DNA from: Roseovarius nubinhibens ISM
Lineage (GTDB): Bacteria; Pseudomonadota; Alphaproteobacteria; Rhodobacterales; Rhodobacteraceae
DNA: 64,000 bases
Assembly (NCBI RefSeq): GCF_000152625.1
Contig: NZ_CH724156.1
Location: 1,434,966 to 1,498,965, forward strand
Reading direction: 5' to 3'
Shown here: piece by piece, positions 1 through 8,500 of the stretch
Position numbering within the stretch: the first letter of the stretch is position 1
Layout: each line of letters opens with the position of its first letter
The notes under the pieces: model-generated
Seen by the model: only the letters and a program-made list of their open reading frames with translations
Databases searched by the model: none
Told to the model about the DNA's origin: nothing
Program-made: the position numbers and the translations under genes

Positions 1-252
1 AAGCGGCTGGCGGGGCGGCGCTGGACCGATGCGGGGACATTGGTCATCCAATGCGAGGAGACCCGCAGCCAGGCCCGCAATCGCGAGATCGCCCGGCAGC
101 GTCTTGCCGAGTTGATCGCCAAGGCGGCGGTGAAACCCAAGCGGCGGATCCCGACGCGGCCGACGCTTGGATCGAAGAAACGGCGTCTCAAAGCCAAGAA
201 AACGCGCGGCGAGGTCAAATCGCTGCGCGGCAAGGTCGATCCCGACGTCTAG
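1..252 (+). CDS. arfB: Peptidyl-tRNA hydrolase ArfB, C-terminal part (5' end outside window)
   Basis: The frame is open from base 1, so the start lies upstream. The visible 83 residues run from a KRLAGRRWT stretch through an SQARNREIA segment to a very basic tail rich in KK and RR. This pattern is typical of the RF-1-like rescue factor ArfB (YaeJ), which hydrolyses peptidyl-tRNA on stalled ribosomes and uses its basic tail to sense an empty mRNA channel. The GGQ catalytic motif would be upstream and is not visible. The family assignment is good; ArfB against a full-length release factor is decided by the short basic tail. Confidence 0.8.
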   Translation, partial: KRLAGRRWTDAGTLVIQCEETRSQARNREIARQRLAELIAKAAVKPKRRIPTRPTLGSKKRRLKAKKTRGEVKSLRGKVDPDV

Positions 253-338
253 CCGGGCTGATAATGTAACGTAAAATTTTGTAGCGTCTGTTTGACTGCC
301 TATATATTCCCAGCGCAGCGGCGCGCATAAGGTTTGAT

Positions 339-950
339 ATGACGAACACGGTTTATAAGGGCGATCTGCCCGATGATCTGGATCTCGGTCCCATCGTGGC
401 GATTGATTGCGAAACCATGGGATTGCTGCCGCATCGCGACCGGCTCTGTGTTGTGCAGCTCTCGGGGGGCGATGGCCATGCGCATCTGGTGCAGGTGGCC
501 AAGGGGCAGCGCACGGCGCCGAACCTCGTCCGGCTGTTGGAAAATCCCGATGTGCTCAAGCTGTTTCATTTCGGGCGGTTCGACATTGCCGCGATGCTGA
601 ACGCCTTTGGCGCGGTGGCGGCGCCGGTCTATTGCACCAAGATCGCGAGCAAGCTGGTGCGGACCTATACCGACCGGCATGGGCTTCGGAACCTGTTGCA
701 AGATCTGCTCGGCGTCGACATTTCCAAGCATCAGCAGAGCTCGGACTGGGGGCGGGCCGAGCTCAGCACGGCGCAGATCGATTATGCGGCGTCGGATGTT
801 CTCTATCTCCACCGGCTGCGCGAGGCGCTCAACGTGCGGCTTCTGCGCGAAGAGCGGATGGAGATGGCGCAGGCCTGTTTCGATTTCCTGCCCATGCGGG
901 CGCAGCTCGATCTGGCCGGCTGGCCGGACGACGATCTTTTCGCACATTGA
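339..950 (+). CDS. rnd: Ribonuclease D-like 3'-5' exonuclease (short form)
   Basis: This 203-residue protein carries a DEDDy exonuclease core: Asp23 and Glu25 in IDCETMG, Asp82 in HFGRFD, and Tyr149/Asp153 in DYAASD. It has only the exonuclease domain. E. coli RNase D (about 375 aa) also carries HRDC domains, so this is the short form common in alphaproteobacteria. The expected role is 3' trimming of tRNA precursors and other small RNAs in the cytoplasm. It ends 8 bases before lptC and runs in the same direction, so it may be read together with the LPS-export genes. This linkage is frequent in the order. Confidence 0.9.
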   Translation: MTNTVYKGDLPDDLDLGPIVAIDCETMGLLPHRDRLCVVQLSGGDGHAHLVQVAKGQRTAPNLVRLLENPDVLKLFHFGRFDIAAMLNAFGAVAAPVYCTKIASKLVRTYTDRHGLRNLLQDLLGVDISKHQQSSDWGRAELSTAQIDYAASDVLYLHRLREALNVRLLREERMEMAQACFDFLPMRAQLDLAGWPDDDLFAH

Positions 951-958
951 GGGCGGGC

Positions 959-1570
959 GTGGCACAGGGAGAGTTTCATACGCGCTTTGTGGGCTGGATG
1001 AAGATCATCCTGCCGGTGATCGCGCTCGGCCTGTTGTCGACGCTGTTTCTGCTGTCGCGCACCGTTGATCCGACGCAGGACATTCCGGTGACCGAGGTCG
1101 ATCTCGAACAGCGGGCGCAGGATCAAGGCGCGAGCAACCCGAGCTTTTCCGGGGTGACGCAAGGCGGCGAACAGGTGACATTCGAGGCCGTCATGGTGCG
1201 CCCCGATCTCTCGGCCGATGGGCAGCTTCTGGCCGACCGGCCCAATGCCAAGATCACCCTCGAGGGCGGCACGGTGGTGACCGTCACCGCCGCCAATGGC
1301 CGCACCAGCCGCAACATGATGAGCGCAGAGCTCTTGGGCGAGGTGGTGGTAACCACTTCGCAGGGCTATCAACTCAACTCCAAGCGGATCGTGGCCGAGT
1401 TCGAGCCGCTGACCGTCGAAAGCCCCGGACCGGTGACCGGCAAAGGTCCGCCGGGGGATTTGGAGGCGGGTCGGATGCATCTTACGTCTTCTGAGGAAGA
1501 AGGCCGCACGCATTTGCTGTTCACCGGAGGGGTGAAACTGGTATATAAGCCGCGGGGAAACGAGGAATGA
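959..1570 (+). CDS. lptC: LPS export protein LptC
   Basis: LptC is the bitopic inner-membrane member of the Lpt bridge that passes LPS from LptB2FG to LptA. The protein has a short cytoplasmic N-terminus, one transmembrane segment (IILPVIALGLLSTLFLL) and a periplasmic beta-rich region, as in the family. The frame stays open upstream to about base 407, over rnd, but the product similarity begins only here. I chose GTG at 959 (203 aa), just after the rnd stop; ATG at 998 would remove the residues before the membrane segment and is the alternative. Its stop overlaps the lptA start by 4 bases (ATGA), which indicates translational coupling. Confidence 0.85.
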   Translation: MAQGEFHTRFVGWMKIILPVIALGLLSTLFLLSRTVDPTQDIPVTEVDLEQRAQDQGASNPSFSGVTQGGEQVTFEAVMVRPDLSADGQLLADRPNAKITLEGGTVVTVTAANGRTSRNMMSAELLGEVVVTTSQGYQLNSKRIVAEFEPLTVESPGPVTGKGPPGDLEAGRMHLTSSEEEGRTHLLFTGGVKLVYKPRGNEE

Positions 1571-2073
1571 CTGCCGTGATCCGAACAGTTCTGACTGTCG
1601 CAGCACTGGGGCTGAGCGCCTCTTGGCTGTCTGCGCAGGCGCAAGGCACGCAAGTGGCCTTTGGCGCCTCGCCTCATTCGCGCGACCTGCCGGTCGAAGT
1701 GACCGCCGAAACGCTGTCGGTGGATCAAAAGGACGGCACGGCGATCTTTACCGGAGATGTGCTCATTGCGCAGGGCGATATGCGCCTGTCGGCCCCTTGG
1801 GTCAAAGTGCATTATCAGGAAGGCCAGTCCGAGATTGAAAAGCTCGAGGCCAAAGAGGGCGTGACCCTGGTCAGCGGCGCGGATGCCGCCGAGGCGCAGC
1901 AGGCCGATTACAATGTCTCCACCGGCATCATCACCATGGATGGCGATGTGCTGCTCGTGCAGGGCGCGAGCGCGATCACCGGTGATCAGATGTTCGTCGA
2001 TACCGTGGCCGGCACCGCGCGTATGGCGGGGCGGGTCAAGACCGTGTTGCAACCGCAGAGCCGCGGCCAATGA
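1567..2073 (+). CDS. lptA: LPS transport periplasmic protein LptA
   Basis: This 168-residue protein has an N-terminal signal peptide (hydrophobic stretch ending near AQAQG) followed by an OstA-like beta-jellyroll. The segment around [19 protein letters not shown] and the repeated short strands are typical of LptA, which oligomerises as the periplasmic bridge for LPS. It starts in an ATGA overlap with lptC and ends in a 4-base overlap with lptB, so lptC-lptA-lptB form one tightly coupled operon. Length matches the family. Confidence 0.9.
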   Translation: MTAVIRTVLTVAALGLSASWLSAQAQGTQVAFGASPHSRDLPVEVTAETLSVDQKDGTAIFTGDVLIAQGDMRLSAPWVKVHYQEGQSEIEKLEAKEGVTLVSGADAAEAQQADYNVSTGIITMDGDVLLVQGASAITGDQMFVDTVAGTARMAGRVKTVLQPQSRGQ

Positions 2074-2828
2074 CGCGACCCGAGCTGACCCTGGCCCATG
2101 ACGCCTCTGGCCTGACGATCCGCAACCTGCGCAAAAGCTATCGCAAGCGCGTGGTGATCCGCGATGTGTCGCTCGAGGTGAAGCAGGGCGAGGTGGCGGC
2201 GCTGCTCGGGCCCAACGGGTCGGGCAAGACGACGACCTTCTATTCCATCGCCGGGCTGGTGTTTCCGGAAGGCGGCCGGGTCGAGATCGACGGGCGCGAA
2301 GTGACCCATCTGCCGATGTACCGCCGGGCCAAGCTCGGCGTCGGTTACCTGCCGCAGGAAATGTCGATTTTCCGGGGGCTGTCGGTCGAAGACAATATCA
2401 TGGCCATTCTCGACATCACCCATGCCAGCCGCCGCAAGCGGCGCGAGCGTCTCGAAGAGCTTCTGTCGGAGTTTTCCATCGAGCATCTGCGCCGGGCGCC
2501 TGCGCTGGCGCTCTCGGGCGGGGAACGTCGGCGGGTCGAGATTGCCCGCTGTCTGGCGGCCGATCCGAAATACCTGCTTCTGGACGAGCCTTTTGCCGGG
2601 GTCGATCCGATCAGCGTTGGCGACATTCGCCATCTGGTGGCCGACCTCAAGAAACGCGGCATTGGCGTTCTCATCACCGATCACAATGTGCGCGAGACGC
2701 TCGAAATTGTGGATCGCGCCTATATCTTGCATGATGGGCAGGTGTTGATGTCGGGCACTGCGGATGACGTGGTGGCGAATGAAAACGTGCGCCGTGTCTA
2801 CCTCGGCGAGAATTTCAAAATCTACTGA
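2070..2828 (+). CDS. lptB: LPS export ABC transporter ATP-binding protein LptB
   Basis: LptB is the cytoplasmic ATPase that powers LPS extraction with LptFG. All ABC motifs are visible: Walker A GPNGSGKT (residues 47-54), signature LSGGE (148-152), Walker B ending in LLLDEP (168-174) with its catalytic Glu, and switch His205. The 252-residue length is usual. lptFG are not in this window. In E. coli rpoN follows lptB; here the next gene is hpf after a 249-bp gap. Confidence 0.95.
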   Translation: MTRPELTLAHDASGLTIRNLRKSYRKRVVIRDVSLEVKQGEVAALLGPNGSGKTTTFYSIAGLVFPEGGRVEIDGREVTHLPMYRRAKLGVGYLPQEMSIFRGLSVEDNIMAILDITHASRRKRRERLEELLSEFSIEHLRRAPALALSGGERRRVEIARCLAADPKYLLLDEPFAGVDPISVGDIRHLVADLKKRGIGVLITDHNVRETLEIVDRAYILHDGQVLMSGTADDVVANENVRRVYLGENFKIY

Positions 2829-2948
2829 AAGAGATGGCCTCTCGGCGCGTTTTTGCACTGCAATGATGCGATGGAGATTGACAAAAGCCGCGCAACGGGC
2901 GTCAATTGAACTATGACAATCGCCGGTTTAGCGCTCTCTGAAAACGGC

Positions 2949-2965
2949 ACCCCTTGCACAGGGGT
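2949..2965. promoter_or_regulatory. Perfect inverted repeat upstream of hpf
   Basis: ACCCCT-TGCAC-AGGGGT is a perfect 6-bp dyad with a 5-base centre, 113 bases before the hpf start in a 249-bp intergenic gap. There is no T-run after it, so it is not an evident terminator of lptB. It may be an operator or a leader hairpin of hpf. This is inference from symmetry only. Confidence 0.3.
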
Positions 2966-3077
2966 CGGATCAGCACTTTCCCGGCCAATGTCATTTCCCA
3001 ACGGTCGAACCTGACGCATCACAACCGGGTCCATAGCCCGGGTGCGACCTGTCGACCTGTCATATGAAGGAGATGAG

Positions 3078-3641
3078 ATGCGGTACCAAATCAGTGGCAA
3101 ACAAATCGATGTCGGCGCTGCCTTGCAGACACATGTCAAAGACTGCCTGGGCGCCGCCGTCGAGAAATATGCAGAACGCCCGACGGATGCGAATATCATC
3201 TTTTCCAAGAATGCGAGCGCCTATGCTTGCGAGGCGACGGTCCATCTGTCGACCGGGTTGACCGCACAGGCACGCGCGCAAGCCCATGAAATCTATGCCG
3301 CTTTTGATTCGTGCTGCGAGAAGATGGAAAAGCAGCTGCGCCGCTACAAGCGCCGCCTGAAAGACCATCACCGCGATCGGGTCCAGCCGGTTGAACTTTT
3401 TGGGGCTTCCTCGTATATCCTCGCCACGGAAGCTGAAGATGGGGAATCGGAACCGGAGACGCTGCAGCCCATCATCGTGGCCGAAACCGAGACGAGAATC
3501 CCGTCTCTGAGTGTTGGTGAAGCGGTGATGCAAATGGAACTTGCAGGGGCGCCAGTGCTGATTTTCCGTAATGAGTCAAAGGATGGGTTGAACGTCGTGT
3601 ATCGCCGCGAAGACGGCAACATCGGCTGGATCGACCCCTAA
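3078..3641 (+). CDS. hpf: Ribosome hibernation-promoting factor, long form
   Basis: This 187-residue protein (MRYQISGKQ...) has an N-terminal HPF/RaiA domain with a basic helix (KQLRRYKRRLKDHHRDR) that binds the 30S decoding region. A linker leads to a C-terminal domain (about 140-187) ending VVYRREDGNIGWIDP, the dimerisation domain of long HPFs. Such proteins tether 70S ribosomes into 100S dimers in stationary phase. The ATG at 3078 was chosen because AAGGAGA lies 4 bases upstream and the family N-terminus starts there; an in-frame GTG-type extension to 3042 is unlikely. ptsN follows, as in many proteobacteria. Confidence 0.92.
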   Translation: MRYQISGKQIDVGAALQTHVKDCLGAAVEKYAERPTDANIIFSKNASAYACEATVHLSTGLTAQARAQAHEIYAAFDSCCEKMEKQLRRYKRRLKDHHRDRVQPVELFGASSYILATEAEDGESEPETLQPIIVAETETRIPSLSVGEAVMQMELAGAPVLIFRNESKDGLNVVYRREDGNIGWIDP

Positions 3642-3688
3642 AAAATATGAGGTCTCAGGCGCGCTGCGCCGTGCCTGACGGAGCTGAC

Positions 3689-4153
3689 ATGAATCTTGCC
3701 AATATCCTCGAGCCCGAGGCGGTGCGCGTTGTTGCGGCCGTCTCGAGCAAAAAACGCCTCATGCATGAATTGGGCGATCTGGCCGAGGCCACCTATGGAA
3801 TCGAAGCCCATGCGGTGGTCGAAGCCCTGCTCGAGCGTGAGAGCCTCGGACCGACGGGCGTGGGACATGGCGTGGCCCTGCCGCATGCCCGTCTCGACGG
3901 GGTCGACAAGGTCTGTGGCGCGTTCATTCTGCTGGAAAAGCCGGTGGATTTCGACGCGGTAGACCGGCAGCCGGTCGATCTTGTCTTTGCGCTGTTCGCA
4001 CCGCGCGAGGCCGGGGTCGAGCATCTCAAGGCGCTGGCGCTGGTGTCGCGGACGATGCGCGACAAGAGCATCTGCACCAAGCTGCGGTCGAACAATGACG
4101 CAGCCACGATCCACACGATCCTGACCGAAGCGCAATCGGTGCAGGCGGCCTGA
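3689..4153 (+). CDS. ptsN: Nitrogen PTS enzyme IIA (PtsN)
   Basis: This 154-residue EIIA-Ntr domain protein carries the phosphorylated histidine in GVALPHARLDG (His66). PtsN is the end acceptor of the PTS-Ntr phosphorelay and regulates potassium and nitrogen responses by protein contacts. The ATG at 3689 has GGAG upstream and gives the family length. The usual neighbour rpoN is missing here, but the hpf-ptsN pair is kept. Confidence 0.92.
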   Translation: MNLANILEPEAVRVVAAVSSKKRLMHELGDLAEATYGIEAHAVVEALLERESLGPTGVGHGVALPHARLDGVDKVCGAFILLEKPVDFDAVDRQPVDLVFALFAPREAGVEHLKALALVSRTMRDKSICTKLRSNNDAATIHTILTEAQSVQAA

Positions 4154-4167
4154 TCCGCCTGTTCACC

Positions 4168-4193
4168 GCCGCGCGACCAAGGCGTTGCGCGGC
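4168..4193. terminator. GC hairpin between convergent ptsN and sulfotransferase genes
   Basis: GCCGCGC and GCGCGGC form a 7-bp stem, extendable by a G-T and an A-T pair, between the stop codons of two convergent genes. No T-run follows on either strand, so it would be a weak or Rho-assisted end. Confidence 0.35.
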
Positions 4194-5618
4194 TCAGGCC
4201 CAGGGGCCGAACCCGAACTCCACATAATCTTTTTGGTAGATGTCGGCGACGCTGCTCTCGATCTCGGGATCATAGATTTCCGCGAGAGCGAAGGGCGTGT
4301 CGTCTTCTGCGCTGGCGGCTGTGCCCGCCTCATAGCCGAGCCGCGCGGCGAGCGCGGGCAGGGCAGAGCCAAGCTCGTCCTCACGCAGGATCTGATCGGG
4401 CAGGCGGAAGCCGCCGAACCCCTGCAGCACGGCGGTTTGCGTGGCCCAGTTGGGATCGACGCGAAAGCTCGTCTGGCCGCGCAGATTGGCCTTGATGATG
4501 TCGAGATAGGCGAGGAAGGCCGCGTGATGAGCGCGCCGGTCATAGCCATCGTCGGGGCCATTGCCGGGGATCGGCAGCTTGTGAAAATTGCGCATGACCC
4601 GGCGGATGGCGTCAAAGGACTGTGGCCCGGGGTGCAGGATACGCTGGCAAAAGGCGGCATGGGCGCGGGCGACGGGATGGCGCAGCACGGTAAAGCTGCG
4701 ATGCCCGGCGGTGCTCCGCATCCAGTGGCGCAGATCCTTTTGCTTGAGTTGGGTCGGCAGGGTGTCGGGCGCGACACCATCGAGCGCCGCGAGCCAAGCG
4801 GTGACCTCGTCCGTGGGGCCAGAGGGCATCGGCATGAACAGGAGCGGCGCACGCACCCCGGTGATGAACTTGGGCACGGCGGGGCCACGGCGGGGTTCAA
4901 AATCCGGGGTGCGGGTCAGGTTGAACCGGTCCTCGCCCGCCAGCGCACGGGCCATGTCGTCGAAATTGGAAACCTTGTCCGAGAGCGGTTCGGGGTTCTG
5001 GATCTTGAGCTGCGTCTCGAGCGTCTCGAGCTGTGTTTCGCAGCCGAGGAACCGGGCCAGCCCGTTGAGAATGTCGAGATCGTTGAGGTCGTCGTAGCCG
5101 ATGTAGAAACCGGTCTGCCCGGTGAGCTGCAGCTGCCGCATCAGCTTGCGCTGAAACTCCTGTAGGGCGCTGACATGGGCGTCGAATTCGGCCGCGTCGA
5201 ACCGGGCCTTGGCATCGCGGCGGCGTTTGACATTGGTGAGCTTCCACTGGCCGGTTTCCTGCGCGATCTTGAGTGAAACATAGCTCTCGGCCGGATTGCG
5301 GTTGAGAATGATCTTGGCGCAGCGCGGATCGTTGAGACAATGATCGATGGCGCGGCTGTCGTGATCGTGGAAGAGACGAAAGCCGCCGAGCCCCTCGGAA
5401 TGTTCGCGAATGGTCGCGATGAGCCGCAGCGGATCGGCATCGCGCATCGACTGGGTGATGCCGAGGATTTCGGTTTTGTTCGGATAGCCGATGAAGATCG
5501 GGTTGAACGCCTCGCCATGGCATTGCAGCCCGTCATAGGCGTTGAGATTGCTTTCCAGCAGGTTGGACCCTGTGCGCATCTCCGCAAAGATCACGAAATA
5601 ATCGAAACGAGGGGACAT
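4194..5618 (-). CDS. Two-domain Stf0/NodH-like sulfotransferase
   Basis: This 474-residue protein looks like two sulfotransferase units in tandem. The N-terminal part has an intact PAPS 5'-phosphosulfate loop (AEMRTGSN, residues 12-19) and a 3'-phosphate motif (ILNRNPAESYVS, around 104-114), resembling Stf0-type enzymes. The C-terminal half has a second 3'-phosphate-like motif (FTVLRHPVARAHAAF, 309-323), but its loop (MPMPSGPTD) is degenerate, so it may not bind PAPS. It would move sulfate from PAPS to a carbohydrate hydroxyl. Neighbouring glycosyltransferases and cysQ suggest a polysaccharide acceptor. It is the last gene of a minus-strand cluster, 6 bases after the GT14 gene. Confidence 0.75.
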   Translation of the reverse strand: MSPRFDYFVIFAEMRTGSNLLESNLNAYDGLQCHGEAFNPIFIGYPNKTEILGITQSMRDADPLRLIATIREHSEGLGGFRLFHDHDSRAIDHCLNDPRCAKIILNRNPAESYVSLKIAQETGQWKLTNVKRRRDAKARFDAAEFDAHVSALQEFQRKLMRQLQLTGQTGFYIGYDDLNDLDILNGLARFLGCETQLETLETQLKIQNPEPLSDKVSNFDDMARALAGEDRFNLTRTPDFEPRRGPAVPKFITGVRAPLLFMPMPSGPTDEVTAWLAALDGVAPDTLPTQLKQKDLRHWMRSTAGHRSFTVLRHPVARAHAAFCQRILHPGPQSFDAIRRVMRNFHKLPIPGNGPDDGYDRRAHHAAFLAYLDIIKANLRGQTSFRVDPNWATQTAVLQGFGGFRLPDQILREDELGSALPALAARLGYEAGTAASAEDDTPFALAEIYDPEIESSVADIYQKDYVEFGFGPWA

Positions 5619-5624
5619 AAAGGC

Positions 5625-7325
5625 TTACCGGACCAGATAGGGTTTGCGGGGGTTGGACTGTGTGTGCTGGGGGTCCTGAACCACGGGGAAATTGCCCATG
5701 AGATAGGGGTGCATGCCCTGATTCTTGAGGTTCTGCAGGAATTGTCCAAAGCCGGTGAGATCGGCCATTTGCGGCACTTCGGCGAGACCGCGCGTGGTCT
5801 GCGCCGGGCCGATTTCGTCGATGATGGTTTGCAGCGGCTCCATCGGGGATTCGATGAATTCCGCCATGGTCCAGATCCGCACCCGCGCCTTGGTCCAGGA
5901 GGACCGCAGGATTTCGAGATGCTTGCTCTCGATCTGTTGCAGGCGGGCCGCCTCGCGCCGGATATCGGCGAAATTCATGTTCGATTTAAAGAGCGGCACG
6001 GCCCAGCTGCCAGAGATGACGGAAATCTGGGCGTTGGGGTCTTTGGAAATGTGCCAATTGATTTTCTGGTTGTCGCGTGGCCCGAATTGGAAGCATTGGC
6101 GTTCGCCACGGGTGTTCCAGATCAGGTTGGCGAGAAAGGCGCGCGGGTTGTAGTCGCGCAGATGCGGGCTATCGCTGAGCGCGCCATTCATCACCATCTG
6201 GCCGTCGGAAAATTCGATCCGTTCCGGCGCAAAAAGATGCCCATGCACCCGCGTCCCGGTCATCCGGGCGAGCCAAGGTTCGAAATTCTCAAAGAGCTCG
6301 GCAAAGCCGTGGAAGACGGAATAGGGCGCCGAGGTCAGCCCGTTTTCGCGGGTTTCCACCGGAAAGCGGCTTTGCATATAGAGGCCGGGGCGGCCGCGCG
6401 TCCGGCGTTCCACCGCCTTGGCGAAGATGCGGTCGATCTTGCCGGGGTTGGGCTCGGACCGTTTCATCGCACCGGCGGCATCGGTCAGAAACGCCTCGTA
6501 GAGCTTGTTCGCATGGGGCCAGATCTTGCGCGCGACAAAGCAGTCGGAGCGGCGCAAAAGCTGTAGGTGGTCGTCGTAGAAAATATGCGGTTTGCCCTGA
6601 TAGTCGAATTTCGACAGGGTCAGGGACCGGCTTTCAATCTGGCGCGAATATTGCCGGGCGAGCGTTTGAAAATAGCTCTCATCCGGGATCCAGACCCGTT
6701 TGAAATAGCGGTCATAGCGTTCGCGTTCCGGGTCTTCGAGGATCGCCGATAGCGTCTGCCGGGTCAGGCACCACCATTGCGAGCCCATATGCGGCACGAG
6801 CCCGTTCGGGATGCGCCGGCGAAAGCCGATCTTGCGCTGAAACTGCACATATTTATCAAAGAGATAGCGGTGCTTGCGCCAAGAGAAGGGAAACCGCAGC
6901 GTGAACCGTTCTTCGTCCAGCCCGCCGATGGTCCAGGGCACATCCGAGGTGGTGGCGCTTTCGATGAAATCGGTCTGCGGCCGGGCGGCGAGGTAGTCGA
7001 GCAGCTCTTGTACCGGGCGCAGCGGCAGGCAGGAGCCGGAGGCGAGATAGACATGACGCACCTCGCTGAACTCTTGCAGCATGACGCGCGAGGCGGATTG
7101 CGACGCGGCGACGAGACCCCAAGTGCCCCATTCGCAGCGGTGGCGTTTGCAGAAGCGCAGTTTCGGCACATCCGAGAGCGCCTCGACAAAGGCGGAATAG
7201 GTCTTGGAGGGCACCGAGCGGTCGACATGGATCACGATGGGACAGTCGGACGCCGCCCAGTGGCGTGCGACCTGTTCGGCCCGCCCCAGCGCCGTGTGGA
7301 CCAGCATGATGATGCCCACGCTCAT
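5625..7325 (-). CDS. GT14 'Branch' family glycosyltransferase with C-terminal DUF5927-like region
   Basis: The 566-residue protein begins MLVHTALGRAEQVARHW and has HVDRS, LASGSCLPLRP and WIPDESYFQTLA segments. These match the core-2/I-branching beta-1,6-N-acetylglucosaminyltransferase domain (about residues 3-250). A further 300 residues of bacterial type (DUF5927-like) follow. Bacterial members commonly sit in capsule or exopolysaccharide loci and probably add a branching sugar; donor and acceptor are unknown. It lies between the sulfotransferase and two GT2-like genes in one direction with gaps under 25 bases, which suggests cotranscription. Confidence 0.78.
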   Translation of the reverse strand: MSVGIIMLVHTALGRAEQVARHWAASDCPIVIHVDRSVPSKTYSAFVEALSDVPKLRFCKRHRCEWGTWGLVAASQSASRVMLQEFSEVRHVYLASGSCLPLRPVQELLDYLAARPQTDFIESATTSDVPWTIGGLDEERFTLRFPFSWRKHRYLFDKYVQFQRKIGFRRRIPNGLVPHMGSQWWCLTRQTLSAILEDPERERYDRYFKRVWIPDESYFQTLARQYSRQIESRSLTLSKFDYQGKPHIFYDDHLQLLRRSDCFVARKIWPHANKLYEAFLTDAAGAMKRSEPNPGKIDRIFAKAVERRTRGRPGLYMQSRFPVETRENGLTSAPYSVFHGFAELFENFEPWLARMTGTRVHGHLFAPERIEFSDGQMVMNGALSDSPHLRDYNPRAFLANLIWNTRGERQCFQFGPRDNQKINWHISKDPNAQISVISGSWAVPLFKSNMNFADIRREAARLQQIESKHLEILRSSWTKARVRIWTMAEFIESPMEPLQTIIDEIGPAQTTRGLAEVPQMADLTGFGQFLQNLKNQGMHPYLMGNFPVVQDPQHTQSNPRKPYLVR

Positions 7326-7344
7326 GCGTAACCTGCCCTTTTCC

Positions 7345-8355
7345 TCATGCCCAATTGCCCTTGGACATCAGCCCGAGAATTTCGAGTTGTCGCCAGTTTA
7401 TATATTTCTCCGACCATTTGCACCACAGCTCTGGTGTGTCGCGCAATGTGTCGGCATAGGCCTTGTATTCGGCCGAGTTGCGGTAGTGTTGTCGGCGGCT
7501 GAGTTCTTCCTCGGCTTTGGCGGTGAACGTGTCGAGAAATTTGGCATGGAGCAGGATGCCCGAGGCCATTTCGCCGCCCCATTGGTCATAGACATGGTTG
7601 AGCCCGCGCGGCAGCAGCATATGGGTCGAGCTCACATAGGCGTAGCGGCGGTGCCATTTCACCAGCGGGATCTTGTTGAGCGCCGGCGATTGGCGCGGCG
7701 TTTCGGGGAAGAACACCCGCGCCCGTGGCCCGCCTTGAATCCACAGATTGCCGTATTTCTTGTTCTTCTCGATCATGTAATTGCCGGGATCGAACCAACC
7801 GGCAATCTCCATCGGGTTCTGTCCGATGCGGTAGGGCACCGCGTCGATCCGCCCCTTGGGATACATGTCGAGCAGCATGGTGCCGAAGCTCTTGATCGCG
7901 GAACTGTCGAGCCAATCGGTCAGCGCCTTGATCGGGCGGGTGTCACAGAACGGGTAGACAAAGAATTCGTCCGGATCGACGACAAGGGTCCAATGGCCAT
8001 GGCCGTATTTCGACTGCAGCCAGTTGAGCCAATCCACACCAAAACGCGAGCCCTTGTAGCTTCCAGAGGTGCTCCAGACCGAAACATCGGGCTGTTCGGC
8101 GAGATAGGCGGCAGAGCCATCGGTGCTGTTGTTGTCGACGATGAGAAAATGCCCGATGCCAAGATCGCGGTAATATTTGAGGAAATAGGGCAGCCGGATA
8201 TGTTCGTTGCGCATGGTCGAAAACAGCAGCACATCGCCAGAGCGGATCTTGCCGGTCTGGTCGACAAGTGCGGCCATCGAGAAATGCTTGCGAAAGGCGC
8301 GGGCCTTGGCGTGTTTGCGCCGGATGCGCATCTTGTATGACTGCCAGATACTCAC
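7345..8355 (-). CDS. GT2-like glycosyltransferase (copy A)
   Basis: The 336-residue protein contains LIVDNNSTDGS and a DPDEFFVYPF motif, the nucleotide-sugar and metal-binding (DxD-like) features of a GT-A glycosyltransferase of the GT2/GT92-like group found in Roseobacter genomes. It shares ordered motifs throughout with the next gene (8501-9544), so the two are tandem paralogs. The longest frame starts with GTG at 8355 with a GAGGG upstream; an ATG at 8331 is the alternative. Its function is probably assembly of surface glycan; the sugar is unknown. Confidence 0.75.
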   Translation of the reverse strand: MSIWQSYKMRIRRKHAKARAFRKHFSMAALVDQTGKIRSGDVLLFSTMRNEHIRLPYFLKYYRDLGIGHFLIVDNNSTDGSAAYLAEQPDVSVWSTSGSYKGSRFGVDWLNWLQSKYGHGHWTLVVDPDEFFVYPFCDTRPIKALTDWLDSSAIKSFGTMLLDMYPKGRIDAVPYRIGQNPMEIAGWFDPGNYMIEKNKKYGNLWIQGGPRARVFFPETPRQSPALNKIPLVKWHRRYAYVSSTHMLLPRGLNHVYDQWGGEMASGILLHAKFLDTFTAKAEEELSRRQHYRNSAEYKAYADTLRDTPELWCKWSEKYINWRQLEILGLMSKGNWA

Positions 8356-8500
8356 GCTGGGCAGCCCTCGGGTCGGGTGCAGGAATGTCGGACACGGGAG
8401 GGCATATGGCTGTGGTTCCGTCCTTGTGCACGCGGGGCTGATTTCGCCAAAGCGAAGCCTAACAAGTCTTTTGTTTCCATAAGGTAAACAATCCTTCTCG

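Noticed and set aside
2946-2958. Sigma-54 promoter (GGCAC...TTGCA) before hpf
   Set aside because: GG and GC elements have 8 bases between them instead of the required 10; the match is part of the palindrome at 2949-2965.
3042-3077. Extended N-terminus of hpf
   Set aside because: The extra residues include the ribosome-binding site AAGGAGA and do not match the family start.
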